From Pseudoroseomonas cervicalis (GTDB lineage: Bacteria > Pseudomonadota > Alphaproteobacteria > Acetobacterales > Acetobacteraceae): a DNA stretch of 64,000 bases. Positions 26,742 through 39,232 of this stretch are shown here, in pieces. A model generated the notes under the pieces. The model was given only the letters and a program-made list of their open reading frames with translations, was not told where the DNA came from and did not search any database. The translations under genes were made by a program, and so were the position numbers. The stretch is taken from assembly GCF_030818485.1 (NCBI RefSeq), contig NZ_JAUTAJ010000002.1, positions 248,001 to 312,000 on the forward strand, given 5' to 3'. Every line of letters starts with the position of its first letter. Position 1 is the stretch's first letter.

Positions 26742-28568
26742 AGCAGCAGCCTGGTGCCGCTGCGCGGCGCCCAGCGTGCCGCCACCCCGGCGCGGCCGCG
26801 CAGCACCACGGCGGTGCGGGTGAAGGCGTTGACCGAGACCTGCAGCGCCAGGAAGCGCTCCAGCACCGCCGCCAGCAGATGCAGCCCGCCCGCCTGCCAG
26901 GCGGCGGGATCGAAGGCCAGCGTCACGTCGAGCCCGCGCAGGAAGGCGCCGGGCCGCCCGCCCGGCAGCCGCGCCACGCCCGGCTTCGCCTCCACCGCCA
27001 GCAGGGCGGCGATGGCGGCGCGGTTCTCCGCCGTGTCGCGCCGGTCATGCAGGCGCAGCATCTCGCGCAGCGCCAGCGCCCCCTGCTCACCCCCGGTGAT
27101 GCCGAGATGGTTCAGCGCCAGATGCGAGATCAGCTTCCACGCGCTGCGCTCGCCCAAGGCCGGGCGCAGCGTCGGCGTCGGTGCCGAGAGGCATTCGGCG
27201 CCGGCCAGCGACACGCCGCCATCGGCGACGCGCAGCCGCGGCTGGCCGCCGCCGAAGGGCAGCAGCGAGGGCAGGTCGCGGTTGCAGCACAGCGCATCGA
27301 TGGACAGCACGGCATCGGCCGGGCGCGCCGGGTCGAAACCCGCATCGCGCAGCGCCAGCGCCGTCTGCGTGCCGCCGAGCGGCGGCGGCGCCGGGCGGCG
27401 CAGCGGCAGATAGTGGATGGCCGCGGTCTCCGCCGTCTCCTCCGCCCCCTCGCGGCCGAGGCGGTGGAAGGGCAGCACCTCGCGCCGGCTGCCATCGGGG
27501 CCGGCTTTCGCGCACGCGGCTGACCGAATGCACCTCCAGCGCCGCCGGTCGGCGCGCATCCGGCACCACCGGCCATTCGCTGCGCGTGCCGTCCAGCGCC
27601 ACGGGCTCGCAGCGCACCGGAAAGAGATTGATGGCCGGCGTGCAGCCAAGGGCAAAGCTGTCGGCGGAGACGCTGCGCTCCAGCTCCGGCACGGCGCGGC
27701 TGAGCCAGATGAAGATCTCCATCCGCTCGCCCTGCTGCAGCAGGCTGCGCGCCTCCAGCCCGTCCAGGTCGAGATAGAGGAATTTCTCGGGGAAGGCGAA
27801 ATACTCGGAGAGCAGCCGGTGGCCGTCGAAGGCACGCTGCGGCCAGGGCAGCGCCGCCTCCTCCGGCGCGAAGCCGGCGGGCTGCAGGCAGGACGGGCCG
27901 AGCAGCGTCGGCCGCGCATCATTCGGCCCATCCGCCAGCGCGATGGCGAGCACGGATTGCGACAGCAGCTCATGCAGCAGCGCCGCCTGGCTGCCCTGGC
28001 CGCGCAGATGCAGCCGCAGCCGGTCGAGGCCGATCTCGGCGAAGGGCAGGTCCGGCGCCACACTGCGCAGCACCAGCCGCAGGCAGGAGGCGGCGCCGCT
28101 GGCGGCGCGGTTGGGCGGCGCGGCAAAGGGCAGGCCGGAGAGCGTGGCGCGCTCCACCAGCAGCGGCCACAGCGTGACGTCGTGGCAGCTGCGATAGCGC
28201 ACCACCTCGCCGCGCACCGGCTCGCTCTCCACCGACAAGCCGCGCGGGATGTGCAGCTTCGCGCGCAGCTCGGGCGAGGCGCGCAGCCGCAGCGTCGTCA
28301 TCGACGGCACCGGCGCCAGCATCTGCGGCGAGAGCATCTCCAGCAACGCGTCGGACAGTTCCGGCAGTTCGTCATCCAGCCGCTGCTGCGCCCGCGCGGC
28401 GAGGAAGGCGACGCCCTCCAGCAGCCGCTCGACATAGGGATCGTCCGCCGCGTCGCCGGAGAGGCGCAGCCGGCCCGCCACCTTCGGATAGGCCTCGGCG
28501 AAGGCGCCGGCGTCGCGGCGCAAAGCGGCAAGCTCGCGATTGTAGTAGGGCAGCAGCGAATCGCTCAT
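26738..28568 (-). pseudogene. tssF: T6SS baseplate protein TssF, interrupted by a frameshift
   Basis: TssF (ImpG/VasA) is the main baseplate wedge protein. The N-terminal half is typical: MSDSLLPYYNRELAALRRD, AYPKVAGRLRL, DPYVERLLEGVAFLAAR. It runs to about residue 353 (VHSVSRVR). The rest (GPDGSRREVLPFHRL and on to the stop at 26738) is in another frame. The region is 1831 nt, one more than a multiple of three. Removing one base at about 27509 gives a normal gene of 610 codons. It is either an assembly error or a real mutation that would disable the apparatus, since all neighbours are intact. Confidence 0.88.
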
Positions 28569-29047
28569 GTCTCGCGCACCGTCACATCCAGCGTCGCCGG
28601 GCGCAGCACCGTCTCGAAGGCCACCTGCTCCGGCGCCGGGTCGGTGCGCAGGATGGCCTCGACGCGCAGCTTCAGGCTGCGGTCCAGCGCCTCGCGCTGC
28701 GGTTCGGCCAGGCTGACATTCAGCGCCGCGAGGCGCGGCTCGAAGCGGCGCAGCACCGCCTCCACCTCGCGCGCCAGCGCCTCGCGCGCCTCCTCGGTGG
28801 TGAAGCTGCCGGCGGTCGGGTCGGGCACGCCATAGCCGAGCGGCGAGACGGCGAGTTCCGTCAGGCCGGGCGGCAGCGGGCGGCGGCGGCGGCGGGCGTT
28901 CAGCAGCGCCTCCACATCGCGCCGCACCGCGTCGCGCATCACGGCGATGGCCATGGGCTGGGTCAGCGGCGGGTCGGGCGGCCCGTCCGGGTCGCCATCC
29001 AGCAGCCGGTCCAGCAGCGGCAGATGGATGCGCCTGGCCTCGCTCAT
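28565..29047 (-). CDS. tssE: T6SS baseplate protein TssE (gp25-like)
   Basis: TssE resembles phage T4 gp25 and starts sheath polymerisation on the baseplate. The 160-aa protein has an N-terminal LPLLDRLLDGD block, the conserved LAVSPLGYGVPD segment, and the gp25 EPR-like core VLRRFEPRLAALNVSL. It overlaps tagJ and tssF by four bases at each end. Confidence 0.92.
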   Translation of the reverse strand: MSEARRIHLPLLDRLLDGDPDGPPDPPLTQPMAIAVMRDAVRRDVEALLNARRRRRPLPPGLTELAVSPLGYGVPDPTAGSFTTEEAREALAREVEAVLRRFEPRLAALNVSLAEPQREALDRSLKLRVEAILRTDPAPEQVAFETVLRPATLDVTVRET

Positions 29048-29844
29048 ACGAAATCGAGCTGCGCGACCTCGGCCAGCGACAGCGTGTCCTGCGGCAGGCC
29101 ATCGGCCAGGAACAGGCGCAGCCCGGTGCCGGTGACCGGCCCCTCCCCTTCCGACCAGGCGGTCTCGCGGCCCAGGCGCTGCGCGTCTTTCTCCGCGTCG
29201 CGCGCATAGAGCAGGGGCAGGAAGACCAGCCCCTCCGTGCCATCCTTCAGCACCAGCGTGGCGCGGCGAAAGGCCAGGTCGCGCGGCCGGCGGATCGGCT
29301 CCAGCGCCAGGCTGGAGAGCCGCTCCAGCGGCACCCACAGCGCATCGCCGCCGCTGGTCAGCACTTCAAGCTGCGGCGCCAGCAGATCGTCGGCATCTCG
29401 GAAGTCGCTGAAGGGCGCTCCATCGGCCTGGCCCGCGATGCGCGGGCGCAGCGCCTCGGCCTCGGCGGCTGCCTCCGCCGCGCCGGCCAGGTCGCCGGCG
29501 CGCCGCAGGGTCAGCGCCCGCAGCGCGGCACGCTGGGCGGGCGTCGGATCATCGCCCTGGAAGGCGGGCAGACGGCCGGCGGCATAGACATCGCGGCGCT
29601 GCTGCTCGGCGCGCAGCAGGCGGCGGAATTCCAGCACCGCCGGGCCCGGCTTTTCCTCCAGCACGGCGTCCAGCGCGGTGTCGGCCCGCGCGATCTCGCC
29701 GCACAGCACGAGAATCTCGGCCAGCCGCCAGCGCAGCCCGGCATCGCGCGGCGCGGCGCGGGCGGCGGCCATGGCGGCGGCGCGCGCGGCCTGGAGGTCG
29801 CCGGCGCGGAAGGCCTCGCCGACCGGATCCTGGGTGGTGCTCAT
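29044..29844 (-). CDS. tagJ: T6SS accessory protein TagJ (ImpE)
   Basis: TagJ/ImpE binds the N-terminus of the sheath protein TssB and is found in a subset of T6SSs. The 266-aa protein begins with TPR-like helices (GEAFRAGDLQAARAAAM...) followed by the ImpE domain with FSDFRDADDLLAPQLEVL and ALWVPLERLSSL. The place between the second tssC and tssE is the same as in the Agrobacterium imp locus. Confidence 0.9.
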   Translation of the reverse strand: MSTTQDPVGEAFRAGDLQAARAAAMAAARAAPRDAGLRWRLAEILVLCGEIARADTALDAVLEEKPGPAVLEFRRLLRAEQQRRDVYAAGRLPAFQGDDPTPAQRAALRALTLRRAGDLAGAAEAAAEAEALRPRIAGQADGAPFSDFRDADDLLAPQLEVLTSGGDALWVPLERLSSLALEPIRRPRDLAFRRATLVLKDGTEGLVFLPLLYARDAEKDAQRLGRETAWSEGEGPVTGTGLRLFLADGLPQDTLSLAEVAQLDFV

Positions 29845-31313
29845 GCCGCGGCCGCTCCCGGCGCCTGAAGATCGGTGACCAGCCGGAAGGCAGCGCCCAC
29901 CTCGTCCAGCTGGTAATGCGGCTGCAGATGCAGCACGCAGCCATAGGTGCCGGGACGCCCCGGCTGCTCGCGCACCTCGACCCGCGCGCTGCGCAGCGGG
30001 TAGCGGGCCGCCGTCTCGCCCAGCGCGCTGCCCGAGGCGTTGGTGAAGCCGGTCAGCCAGCGCTGCAATTGCCGCTCCACCTCCTCCGGCGTGCGGAAGG
30101 CACCGACCAAATCGCGCCCCATCACCTTGATGCAATGCGCGAAGCGGCTGACGCAGAGGATGGCGTTGAACTGCGCCGAGAGCCGCTGATTGGCCTCCGC
30201 CCCCTCACCCGTCATGCGCGGCGGGCGGTGCAGGCTGGGCGCGGCGGCGAAGCTCGCCTCGGGCAGGGATTCGAGGCCCAGCAAGGGAAGAATACCGGCC
30301 TCCACCAGCTGGCGCTCCTGCAGATCGGTCAGCGCCAGCTCGACCGGCGGGCGCGGCGGCACACCGGGCGGGTCGCCCGAGAGCCGCTCACAGGGCAGCG
30401 CATCGACGACACCGCCACGCGCCTCCTCCGCCACGGTGGCGCCGCGCAGATCGGCCGGCCAGCCATAGAGGGCAAAGGCGCGCAGCACCACGGCGCCCAT
30501 GGCATAGACCGGGCTGCACCAGAGGCGCGGGCCCAGCGCGCCGCGCGGCCGGAAGCCATCGGCGCGCACCGCCTCATCCGCCCAGGGCGGGCGGGCCAGC
30601 AGGCGCGGCAGCAGGACGGAGACGAAGCGCGCATCCTCGCGCGATTGCAGGCGGCGCCAGCGGCGATGATCCTCGGCGCGCAGCGCCTCGGTCAGGTCGA
30701 GCGAGGCGCCGGCCTCGGCAAACTCATCGAGGCCGAACAAAGCCGGATCGGCGGCGATGGCCAGCGGCGCGAAGGCCGCGGCGGCGATGCCGGCCAGCGC
30801 CTCCAGCACCTCGACATCATCGGTCGGGTGGCCGGGCGCCGGGGCGTGGCGCAGCTGGTAATCGGCCAGCAGCAGGCCGAAGGGCTCGCCGCCGGGCCGG
30901 CCGAACTCCTCCTCATAGATGGCGTGGAACAGCGCCGACTGGTCGAACTCCACCGCGCGCTGCACGTCGCGGGACAGCTCGGCCCAGCGCGCGGTGAACA
31001 GCCGCAGCTTGATGCGCGCGGCATAGGGCACGCGCCCCGCCAGCCAGTGCAGCCCGCGCCAGGAGCCTTCCAGGCGCTGCAGCCGCGGATGTTCGAGCAG
31101 CGCCGCCAGCTGCGCATCGATCAGCGCATCGATGGCGGCGATGTCGCGGTCGAGGGCCTCGCGCAGCGCCTCGGCATCGCGGAAGCGGGCAGCCCCGAAC
31201 CAGTCGCGCAGTTGCGGCGCGGCGAGGAAGCCGGCCAGCGCCGAAGCCTCCCCGCCATGGCGGGCGCCGAAGAAGGCGCCCCCCAGCACCGCACCCCGCA
31301 AGCCGTCTTGCAT
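29841..31313 (-). CDS. TssC paralogue (ImpD-like / TssC40-type)
   Basis: This second sheath-large-subunit-like protein of 490 aa directly follows the true tssC. It keeps TssC landmarks: [58 protein letters not shown] and RYPLRSARVEVREQPG. Elsewhere it is diverged. Agrobacterium likewise has tssC40 and tssC41 in tandem. Whether it enters the sheath or only helps assembly is not known to me. ATG 31313 overlaps the tssC stop by one base (TGATG); GTG 31316 is an alternative. Confidence 0.88.
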   Translation of the reverse strand: MQDGLRGAVLGGAFFGARHGGEASALAGFLAAPQLRDWFGAARFRDAEALREALDRDIAAIDALIDAQLAALLEHPRLQRLEGSWRGLHWLAGRVPYAARIKLRLFTARWAELSRDVQRAVEFDQSALFHAIYEEEFGRPGGEPFGLLLADYQLRHAPAPGHPTDDVEVLEALAGIAAAAFAPLAIAADPALFGLDEFAEAGASLDLTEALRAEDHRRWRRLQSREDARFVSVLLPRLLARPPWADEAVRADGFRPRGALGPRLWCSPVYAMGAVVLRAFALYGWPADLRGATVAEEARGGVVDALPCERLSGDPPGVPPRPPVELALTDLQERQLVEAGILPLLGLESLPEASFAAAPSLHRPPRMTGEGAEANQRLSAQFNAILCVSRFAHCIKVMGRDLVGAFRTPEEVERQLQRWLTGFTNASGSALGETAARYPLRSARVEVREQPGRPGTYGCVLHLQPHYQLDEVGAAFRLVTDLQAPGAAAA

Positions 31314-32812
31314 CACACCTTGTGCGGGATGCGCGCCACCATGCGCATGGAGGTGGTCAGCTCCTCCATCTGCAGCCAGGGGCGCATATAGGCCACGGCG
31401 TTGTAGACGCCGGGCTTGCCCGGCACCTCCTTCACCTCGACCTTCGCCTCGCGCAGCGGGTATTTCGCCTTGCTCTCCGGCCCGGCATTCTCATTGGCGT
31501 TGACGTAGTTCTTGATCCAGCGGTTCAGCCAGACCTCGCAATCGCTCGCCTCCATGAAGGAGCCGATCTTGTCGCGCGCCATCACCTTGAGGAAATGCGC
31601 GAAGCGGCCGGTGGCCATCAGATAGGGCAGCCGCGCCGAGATCGCCGCATTGGCCGTGGCTTCGGGGCGGTCATACTTCTTCGGCTTCTGCACCGATTGC
31701 GCGCCGAAGAACACCGCATGGTCGCTGTTCTTGTAGTGGCAGAGCGGCAGGAATCCGAGTGCCGAGAGCTCCGCCTCGCGCCGGTCGGTGATGCCGATCT
31801 CGGTCGGGCATTGCGCGTCGATATCGCCATCGTCGGAGACGAAGGTGTGGTTCGGCAAGTTGGAGACCTTGCCGCCGCCCTCGGCGCCGCGAATGGCGAC
31901 GCAGAAACCGTGCTGGGCGAAGGCATCGGTCAGCCGCGCGCCCATCACATAGGCGGCGTTCATCCAGCAATAATCGCCATGCGCCATCTGCTGCGGCCGG
32001 CCGGCGGCGTCGGTCGGCGCCTCCTCATAGCCGAACTCGTCGACGGGCACGGTGCCGGCGCCATAGGGCAGGCGGGCAATGACACGCGGCATCACCAGGT
32101 TGACGAAGCGGCTATCCTCCGTCTCGCGGAAGGCGCGCCATTTGGCGTATTCGGCGGTGTCGAAGATCTTGGCGAGGTCGCGCGGCTTGGACAGCTCGCG
32201 CCAATCGTCGAAGCCGAACATGCCGGCGCCGGCCGCCGAGATGAAGGGCGCGAAGGACGCCGCCGCGACATTCGAGACCAGCCGCAGCGTCTCGACATCA
32301 TCCGGATGGTTGGTCCATTCGTAATCGCCGATCAGCGCGCCATAGGGCTCGCCGCCCGGCATGCCGAACTCGTTCTCATAGAGCTTCTTGAACAGCTGCG
32401 ACTGGTCGAATTCGGTGGCGCGCTGCAGGTCGCGCGACAGCTCGCGCTTCGAGGCCTGCAGCAGGCGCAGCCGCAGCGAGGTGCCGGTCTCGCTGTTCTT
32501 CACCAGATAGTGCAGCCCGCGCCAGGAGCCTTCCAGCTTCAGGAAACGCTCATGATGCATCACCGCGTTCAGCTGCTCGCTGACCTTGCGGTCGATCTCG
32601 GCGATGGCGCGGTCGAAGGTCTGCTGCAGGTTGCGGTTGAAGGTGACGGTGCCCTTCAGCGCCTCCTCGGTCAGCGCCTTGATCAGCTCCTGGGCGCGGT
32701 CGCGCTCGGTCTGGCGCGTCGCGCCCAGCACCTGGTCGAGCAGCCCGCCGCCGGCTTCCGCCTCGGTCGTCGTCGCACCGGCGCTCGCCGGCGCGTTCTG
32801 GGTGCCGCTCAT
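31313..32812 (-). CDS. tssC: T6SS contractile sheath large subunit TssC
   Basis: TssC (VipB/ImpC) makes up most of the contractile sheath with TssB. The 499-aa protein has [55 protein letters not shown], and the C-terminal [18 protein letters not shown] with [19 protein letters not shown]. It overlaps tssB by four bases. The gene is complete and typical in length. Confidence 0.95.
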   Translation of the reverse strand: MSGTQNAPASAGATTTEAEAGGGLLDQVLGATRQTERDRAQELIKALTEEALKGTVTFNRNLQQTFDRAIAEIDRKVSEQLNAVMHHERFLKLEGSWRGLHYLVKNSETGTSLRLRLLQASKRELSRDLQRATEFDQSQLFKKLYENEFGMPGGEPYGALIGDYEWTNHPDDVETLRLVSNVAAASFAPFISAAGAGMFGFDDWRELSKPRDLAKIFDTAEYAKWRAFRETEDSRFVNLVMPRVIARLPYGAGTVPVDEFGYEEAPTDAAGRPQQMAHGDYCWMNAAYVMGARLTDAFAQHGFCVAIRGAEGGGKVSNLPNHTFVSDDGDIDAQCPTEIGITDRREAELSALGFLPLCHYKNSDHAVFFGAQSVQKPKKYDRPEATANAAISARLPYLMATGRFAHFLKVMARDKIGSFMEASDCEVWLNRWIKNYVNANENAGPESKAKYPLREAKVEVKEVPGKPGVYNAVAYMRPWLQMEELTTSMRMVARIPHKV

Positions 32813-33324
32813 GCCGCGCTCCCCTTGCCGCCAAGCCCGAGCTCACCCGAGAGCCTGTCGAGCTTGGCCTTGTCTTGCAGCACCTCCTCGAGCAGCGTCT
32901 CCAGCTCCTCGGAGCGGTCGACCTTGCTCATCAGGTCGCGCAGCTTGGCGCGCGTCTCGAGCAGCGCCTTCAGCGCCGGCACCTGCTCGGCCACCTTCGC
33001 CGGCTCGAAATCCTCCATCGAGCGGAATTTCAGGTCGACCGCCATCTCGCTGCCATCGCCGGCCAGCGTGTTGGCGACGCGCAGCTTCAGGCCCGGTTGC
33101 ACGCGGGCCATCACCTCGTCGAAATTGTCGCGGTCGATCTGGACGAATTTGCGCTCGGCCAGCGGCTTCAGCGGCTCCGCCGGGTCGCCGGCGAAATCGC
33201 CCATGATGCCGAGCACGAAGGGCAGCTCGCGCTCGATCTCGGCGCCCTCGGTCTCCACCTGATAGGTGATGTGGACGCGCGGCTTGCGCACACGCGCCAG
33301 CTTGTCGTGAACGCTACCGCTCAT
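32809..33324 (-). CDS. tssB: T6SS contractile sheath small subunit TssB
   Basis: TssB (VipA/ImpB) pairs with TssC in the sheath; its C-terminal helix is usually the ClpV-exposed partner region. The 171-aa protein has [31 protein letters not shown] and [18 protein letters not shown], all family hallmarks, and a helical C-terminus. The start at 33324 has GAGGAAG upstream. There are 72 bases between the tssA stop and this start, the largest gap within the operon. Confidence 0.95.
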   Translation of the reverse strand: MSGSVHDKLARVRKPRVHITYQVETEGAEIERELPFVLGIMGDFAGDPAEPLKPLAERKFVQIDRDNFDEVMARVQPGLKLRVANTLAGDGSEMAVDLKFRSMEDFEPAKVAEQVPALKALLETRAKLRDLMSKVDRSEELETLLEEVLQDKAKLDRLSGELGLGGKGSAA

Positions 33325-33396
33325 GCAGGCGATCTTCCTCTTCGGCTCGACAACGCTTCTGACGGACAGGATGGGGCGGCCATCCCGCCCCCGCAA

Positions 33397-34632
33397 CTAC
33401 CAGACGATGCCCTTCGCCTCGCCCGCCGGCGCTGCCGCCGGCTCCGCGGCCGGCACCGGCGCCTGCGGCGAAGGCTGCGCCGCCGGCGGCGGTGATGCCA
33501 GAGACTGGATGCCAAGCATGCTCAACATCGCGTGACGCGCGGCCTTGTCAGGCAGCACCTCCTCCAGCAGCGCCGGCAGCGGCATGCGGGCGCGGCGCGC
33601 CAGCGTCTCGATCGAATAGGCGATCGGCGAATGCGGCTCGGTGGCGCGGAAATAGGCGGCGATGTCCTCCAGCCGGCGGATGGCGTCCTCGCGCGAGGCG
33701 GGGGCGCCGCCCGAGGCCGGTGGCAGCGCGGCCGTGGCCGCAGCCATGGTTGGGGCGGGCGCCGCGACCGGCACGGCCGCCGCGGCCAGGGGCGCGGCGG
33801 GCGGCGGGACGTCCGCCGGCGTCGCGGCCGGGGCCGGGGTGGTGGCCCCGCCGAAGCGCGTCGCCAGCTCCTGCATGCGGGTCAGCAGCTCGGCCACACG
33901 CCGTGTCGGCGGCGCGGCATCGCCGAAGCGGGCGGTGCATTGCGCGTCGAAGGCGTCCCAGGCGGAGAGCGCCGCACCGGCCGCCTCGCCAAGCGCCTGC
34001 CATTGCGGCGCGGCGGCGGCGGCCTCGCGCTCCAGCACCGACAGATCGGCGATGCCGGATGCCAGCCGCGCCTCGCGCCGCTTCGCATCCGCCAGCGCCG
34101 CCGTCTCCTCGGCCAGGGTCCACTGGTAGAGCGAGACGCCGCTGCCATCGGCGCGGCGGAACAGCGCCAGGCGGCGCAGCGGCTGCATCAGCGTGCCATC
34201 GGCGCTGCTGCCGGCGAGCCCCGCCAGCGGGGCGGCCCGCCCTTCCAGCCCATCCTCGTCGGGGCGCGGGTGCAGCGCGTCCCAGTACTGCTCCATCAGC
34301 CCCGCCAGCAACTGCGCCGCGTCGCGCAGCCCCGCCAGCCCGTCGAGCCGCACCAGCGCCTCGGCCAGCCAGGCGGCGATCTCGATGTCGCGGCTGCGCT
34401 CGGCGAGGCAGAGCTGGCCCAACCGCTTCACCTCGCGCCAGGGCAGCGGCACGGCCTCCTCGCCGCCCGCCGCATCCTGCGCGCGCTCCTCGGCGCGCGC
34501 CTCGGCCCGCGCGTCGCGCAGCTTCTGATAGGGCGAGGCGGGCGAGTAATCCTCGCGCAGATCGACACCCGCGCCCCCCTCGCCCTCGGCCAGGGGGGTC
34601 AGCAGCTTCTCCAGCTCGACGGCAGCGCTCAT
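33397..34632 (-). CDS. tssA: T6SS protein TssA (ImpA)
   Basis: TssA primes or caps tail-tube/sheath growth. The 411-aa protein has an N-terminal ImpA_N region (SPYQKLRDARAEARAEE, WREVKRLGQLCLAERSRDIEIAAWLAEALVRL around residues 40-105). An Ala/Pro-rich linker follows near residue 275, then a C-terminal helical part with SREDAIRRLEDIAAYFRATEPHSPI. ATG 34632 is preferred over an in-frame GTG five codons earlier. It heads the minus-strand operon, divergent from clpV. Confidence 0.9.
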   Translation of the reverse strand: MSAAVELEKLLTPLAEGEGGAGVDLREDYSPASPYQKLRDARAEARAEERAQDAAGGEEAVPLPWREVKRLGQLCLAERSRDIEIAAWLAEALVRLDGLAGLRDAAQLLAGLMEQYWDALHPRPDEDGLEGRAAPLAGLAGSSADGTLMQPLRRLALFRRADGSGVSLYQWTLAEETAALADAKRREARLASGIADLSVLEREAAAAAPQWQALGEAAGAALSAWDAFDAQCTARFGDAAPPTRRVAELLTRMQELATRFGGATTPAPAATPADVPPPAAPLAAAAVPVAAPAPTMAAATAALPPASGGAPASREDAIRRLEDIAAYFRATEPHSPIAYSIETLARRARMPLPALLEEVLPDKAARHAMLSMLGIQSLASPPPAAQPSPQAPVPAAEPAAAPAGEAKGIVW

Positions 34633-34775
34633 GCCCGTGGTTTTCACCGCTTTCGCGCATCATGCAAGAGCGCGTGATCCGCACTCACGTGATGGTTCGC
34701 GACCGGCCGGGCCGGTTGCCGCGCTGCAGCCTTCTGAATATGGAAGACGCGGTAGCGGGGAGCGCAGGCACGGGC

Positions 34776-37400
<2,625 letters not shown>

Positions 37401-37435
37401 GGCCGCCGCTTCGGCAGAGGGCAAGGAGACCCATC

Positions 37436-37912
37436 ATGGCGATCTACATGAAGTACCAGGGCGTGGACGGCGAGAGCACCACCACGGGCTTCGAGAAGCA
37501 GATCGAGCTGCAATCCTTCCAGGTCGGCGTCGGCCGCGGCATCTCGACCGCGCGCGGGACCTCGACCCGTGAATCCTCCGAGGCCAGCGTCAGCGAAGTC
37601 ACGCTGACCAAGCTGACCGACGGCTCCTCGCTGAAGCTGTTCGAGGAGTCGCTCTACGGCAAGCTGGACCATGAGGTGGTGATCACCTTCGTCCGCACCC
37701 AGACCGGCGGCGGCGTGCAGCCCTATCTGCGCTACACCCTGACCGGCGCCGGCGTCAGCGGCTTCTCGCTGAGCTCGGGCGGCGAGCGCCCGGTGGAGAG
37801 CATCAGCCTGAACTTCGACAAGATCGAGATGACCTATGGGGTCATCGGCGACGACCAGTCGGGCAGCAACTCCTCGACCAGCTACGATCTGGCGACCGCC
37901 AAGCGCGCCTGA
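37436..37912 (+). CDS. hcp: T6SS tube protein Hcp (TssD)
   Basis: Hcp forms hexameric rings that stack into the inner tube and carry small effectors. The 158-aa protein has the family start AIYMKYQGVDGEST, the core ESSEASVSEVTLTKLTDGSS, VVITFVRTQ and the end SISLNFDKIEMTYG. A good AAGGAG lies seven bases before the ATG. It follows clpV by 35 bases and is closed by a strong terminator, fitting a protein made in quantity. Confidence 0.95.
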   Translation: MAIYMKYQGVDGESTTTGFEKQIELQSFQVGVGRGISTARGTSTRESSEASVSEVTLTKLTDGSSLKLFEESLYGKLDHEVVITFVRTQTGGGVQPYLRYTLTGAGVSGFSLSSGGERPVESISLNFDKIEMTYGVIGDDQSGSNSSTSYDLATAKRA

Positions 37913-37935
37913 TCGCGCCAAGCGGCCCACGCAAG

Positions 37936-37967
37936 GCGGCGCGGCGGGGAGACCCGCCGCGCCGTTT
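37936..37967. terminator. Strong terminator between hcp and pppA
   Basis: A 12-bp perfect GC stem (37937-37948 with 37953-37964) has a GAGA tetraloop and is followed by TTT on the plus strand. It serves the convergent hcp and pppA genes. Confidence 0.82.
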
Positions 37968-37973
37968 CGCATG

Positions 37974-38732
37974 TCAGCGGGCGGGCGGGCGCGGCAGGCC
38001 GGGCAACGTGTCCTCGGCGCCGTCCTGGCGCAGCACCACGGCGCTGACATTGTCGCGCGCCCCGGCGGCGACGGCGCCCTGCACCAGCGCCGCCGCATCG
38101 GCGCCCTGGCGCAGCAGCCGCGCGATCGCCTCCTCCGGCAGCGCCTTGAACAGCCCGTCGCTGCACAGCAGGAAGACATCGCCCGGTTGCACCGCATCCG
38201 ACACCTTGTCGAGCAGCAGCGGCGCGTCGCCGCCGCCCACCGCGCGCAGGATGATGTTTGCCTGCGGGTGGCGCTCCGCCGCCTCGGCCGCCAGCTCGCC
38301 CCGGTCGACCATCTCCTGCACCAGGGAATGGTCGCGGGTCAGCATCTGCAGCACGCCCTCGCGCAGCCGGTAGGCGCGGCTGTCGCCGGCCCAGAGGCAG
38401 GCGAAATGCCGGCTGCGCAGCAGCAGGGCGACGACGGTGCTGGCCATCACCCGGCCCTGCCCCTGCTCCGCCGCGCGGCGGCGCAGCGCCTCATGCGTGG
38501 CGCTCAGCCGCAGCCGCAGCTGCGCCAGCATCTCGGCCGCCGAGAGGCCGGGCGGGATGCCCTCCAGCGCGCTGGCGACGGCGGCGGCCGCCACATCGCC
38601 GCCGCCATGCCCCCCTGCCCCATCGGCCACCGCCCAGAGGCCGAGATCGGGGCGGTGCACCACCGCATCCTCGTTCCTGGACCGCACCGTGCCGACATGG
38701 GTGCGCGCATCGGAGCGCAGACCGGGGATCAT
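37974..38732 (-). CDS. pppA: PP2C-family Ser/Thr phosphatase PppA (T6SS regulator)
   Basis: PppA removes the activating phosphate from the FHA protein or TssL in threonine-phosphorylation-controlled T6SSs. The 252-aa protein has the PP2C metal-site motifs: THVGTVRSRNEDAV, LWAVADGAGGHGGGD, CLWAGDSRAYRL, FLLCSDGLF and GARDNVSAVVL. The ATG overlaps the tagF stop (ATGA). It is the last gene of the vgrG-pppA operon. Its opposing kinase PpkA is not in the window. Confidence 0.92.
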   Translation of the reverse strand: MIPGLRSDARTHVGTVRSRNEDAVVHRPDLGLWAVADGAGGHGGGDVAAAAVASALEGIPPGLSAAEMLAQLRLRLSATHEALRRRAAEQGQGRVMASTVVALLLRSRHFACLWAGDSRAYRLREGVLQMLTRDHSLVQEMVDRGELAAEAAERHPQANIILRAVGGGDAPLLLDKVSDAVQPGDVFLLCSDGLFKALPEEAIARLLRQGADAAALVQGAVAAGARDNVSAVVLRQDGAEDTLPGLPRPPAR

Positions 38733-39232
38733 GCCGGCGCCTGGCCCAGCAGGCGCAGCGCATGCGGCAGCGGCGGCAGGGCCGGCACCGCCCATTCCAG
38801 CGCCGCATTCCACCAGCCGCGCGGCGCGCCGCTGCCCTCGGGCGGCGGCAGGCTGGCCAGCAGCGCATCGGCGGGGCTGGCGGCGGCGATGGCCATATGG
38901 GCCGCCTCGGCCAGGGCGGCGAACCAGCCCTCCGCCGCATCGGCCACGGGGGCGGCCAGCAGCAGCGGGAAGCGCCGCCCCACCGCATCGCGCGAGGCCG
39001 CCATCACGCCGCAGAGCGGCGCCGCGCCGCAGGCGCCCCCGGGTAGCGACAGGCACCAGCAGGGCATCGCATCCCAGGCCGCGGCGAAGGGCTGCGCGCC
39101 CAGCCGCGCCGGCCCCGCCTGCAGCAGCGACGCCGCCCAGCCATCCCAGGCGGCGACGGCATCGCCCGGCAGGTTGCGGCGGATGAAATCGCCATGCGCC
39201 GGCAGCTTGCCGTAGAGGCCGGTCGCGCTCAC
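38729..39232 (-). CDS. tagF: T6SS-associated protein TagF (ImpM)
   Basis: TagF is a post-translational repressor of T6SS assembly. The 167-aa protein shows the ImpM start GLYGKLPAHGDFIRRNLP, then a tryptophan-rich SciT-like body (AAWDGWAASLLQAG, AWDAMPCWCLSL). It starts at GTG 39232, overlapping the tssM stop. In Agrobacterium TagF is fused to PppA; here the two are separate but overlapping genes. The length is that of short single-domain ImpM proteins. Confidence 0.9.
   Translation of the reverse strand: MSATGLYGKLPAHGDFIRRNLPGDAVAAWDGWAASLLQAGPARLGAQPFAAAWDAMPCWCLSLPGGACGAAPLCGVMAASRDAVGRRFPLLLAAPVADAAEGWFAALAEAAHMAIAAASPADALLASLPPPEGSGAPRGWWNAALEWAVPALPPLPHALRLLGQAPA

Noticed and set aside
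27087..27508. Continuation of the first TssF frame past the break
   Set aside because: The composition turns to Arg/Gly/Pro noise, whereas the other frame continues the TssF family sequence.
27495..27530. Programmed frameshift in tssF
   Set aside because: There is no slippery heptamer or downstream structure, and TssF is not known to need recoding; an error or mutation is simpler.
31322..33262. Plus-strand frame opposite tssC and tssB
   Set aside because: It is a shadow of the two sheath genes in high-GC DNA, with no domain pattern.
33492..34775. N-terminal extension of ClpV
   Set aside because: It is Arg/Pro/Ala-rich noise opposite tssA; ClpV proteins start where residue 34776 starts.
34633..34775. 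Sigma-54 promoter between tssA and clpV
   Set aside because: A TCACGTGA palindrome and GG/GC pairs occur, but no proper -24/-12 TGGCAC-N5-TTGC match was found.
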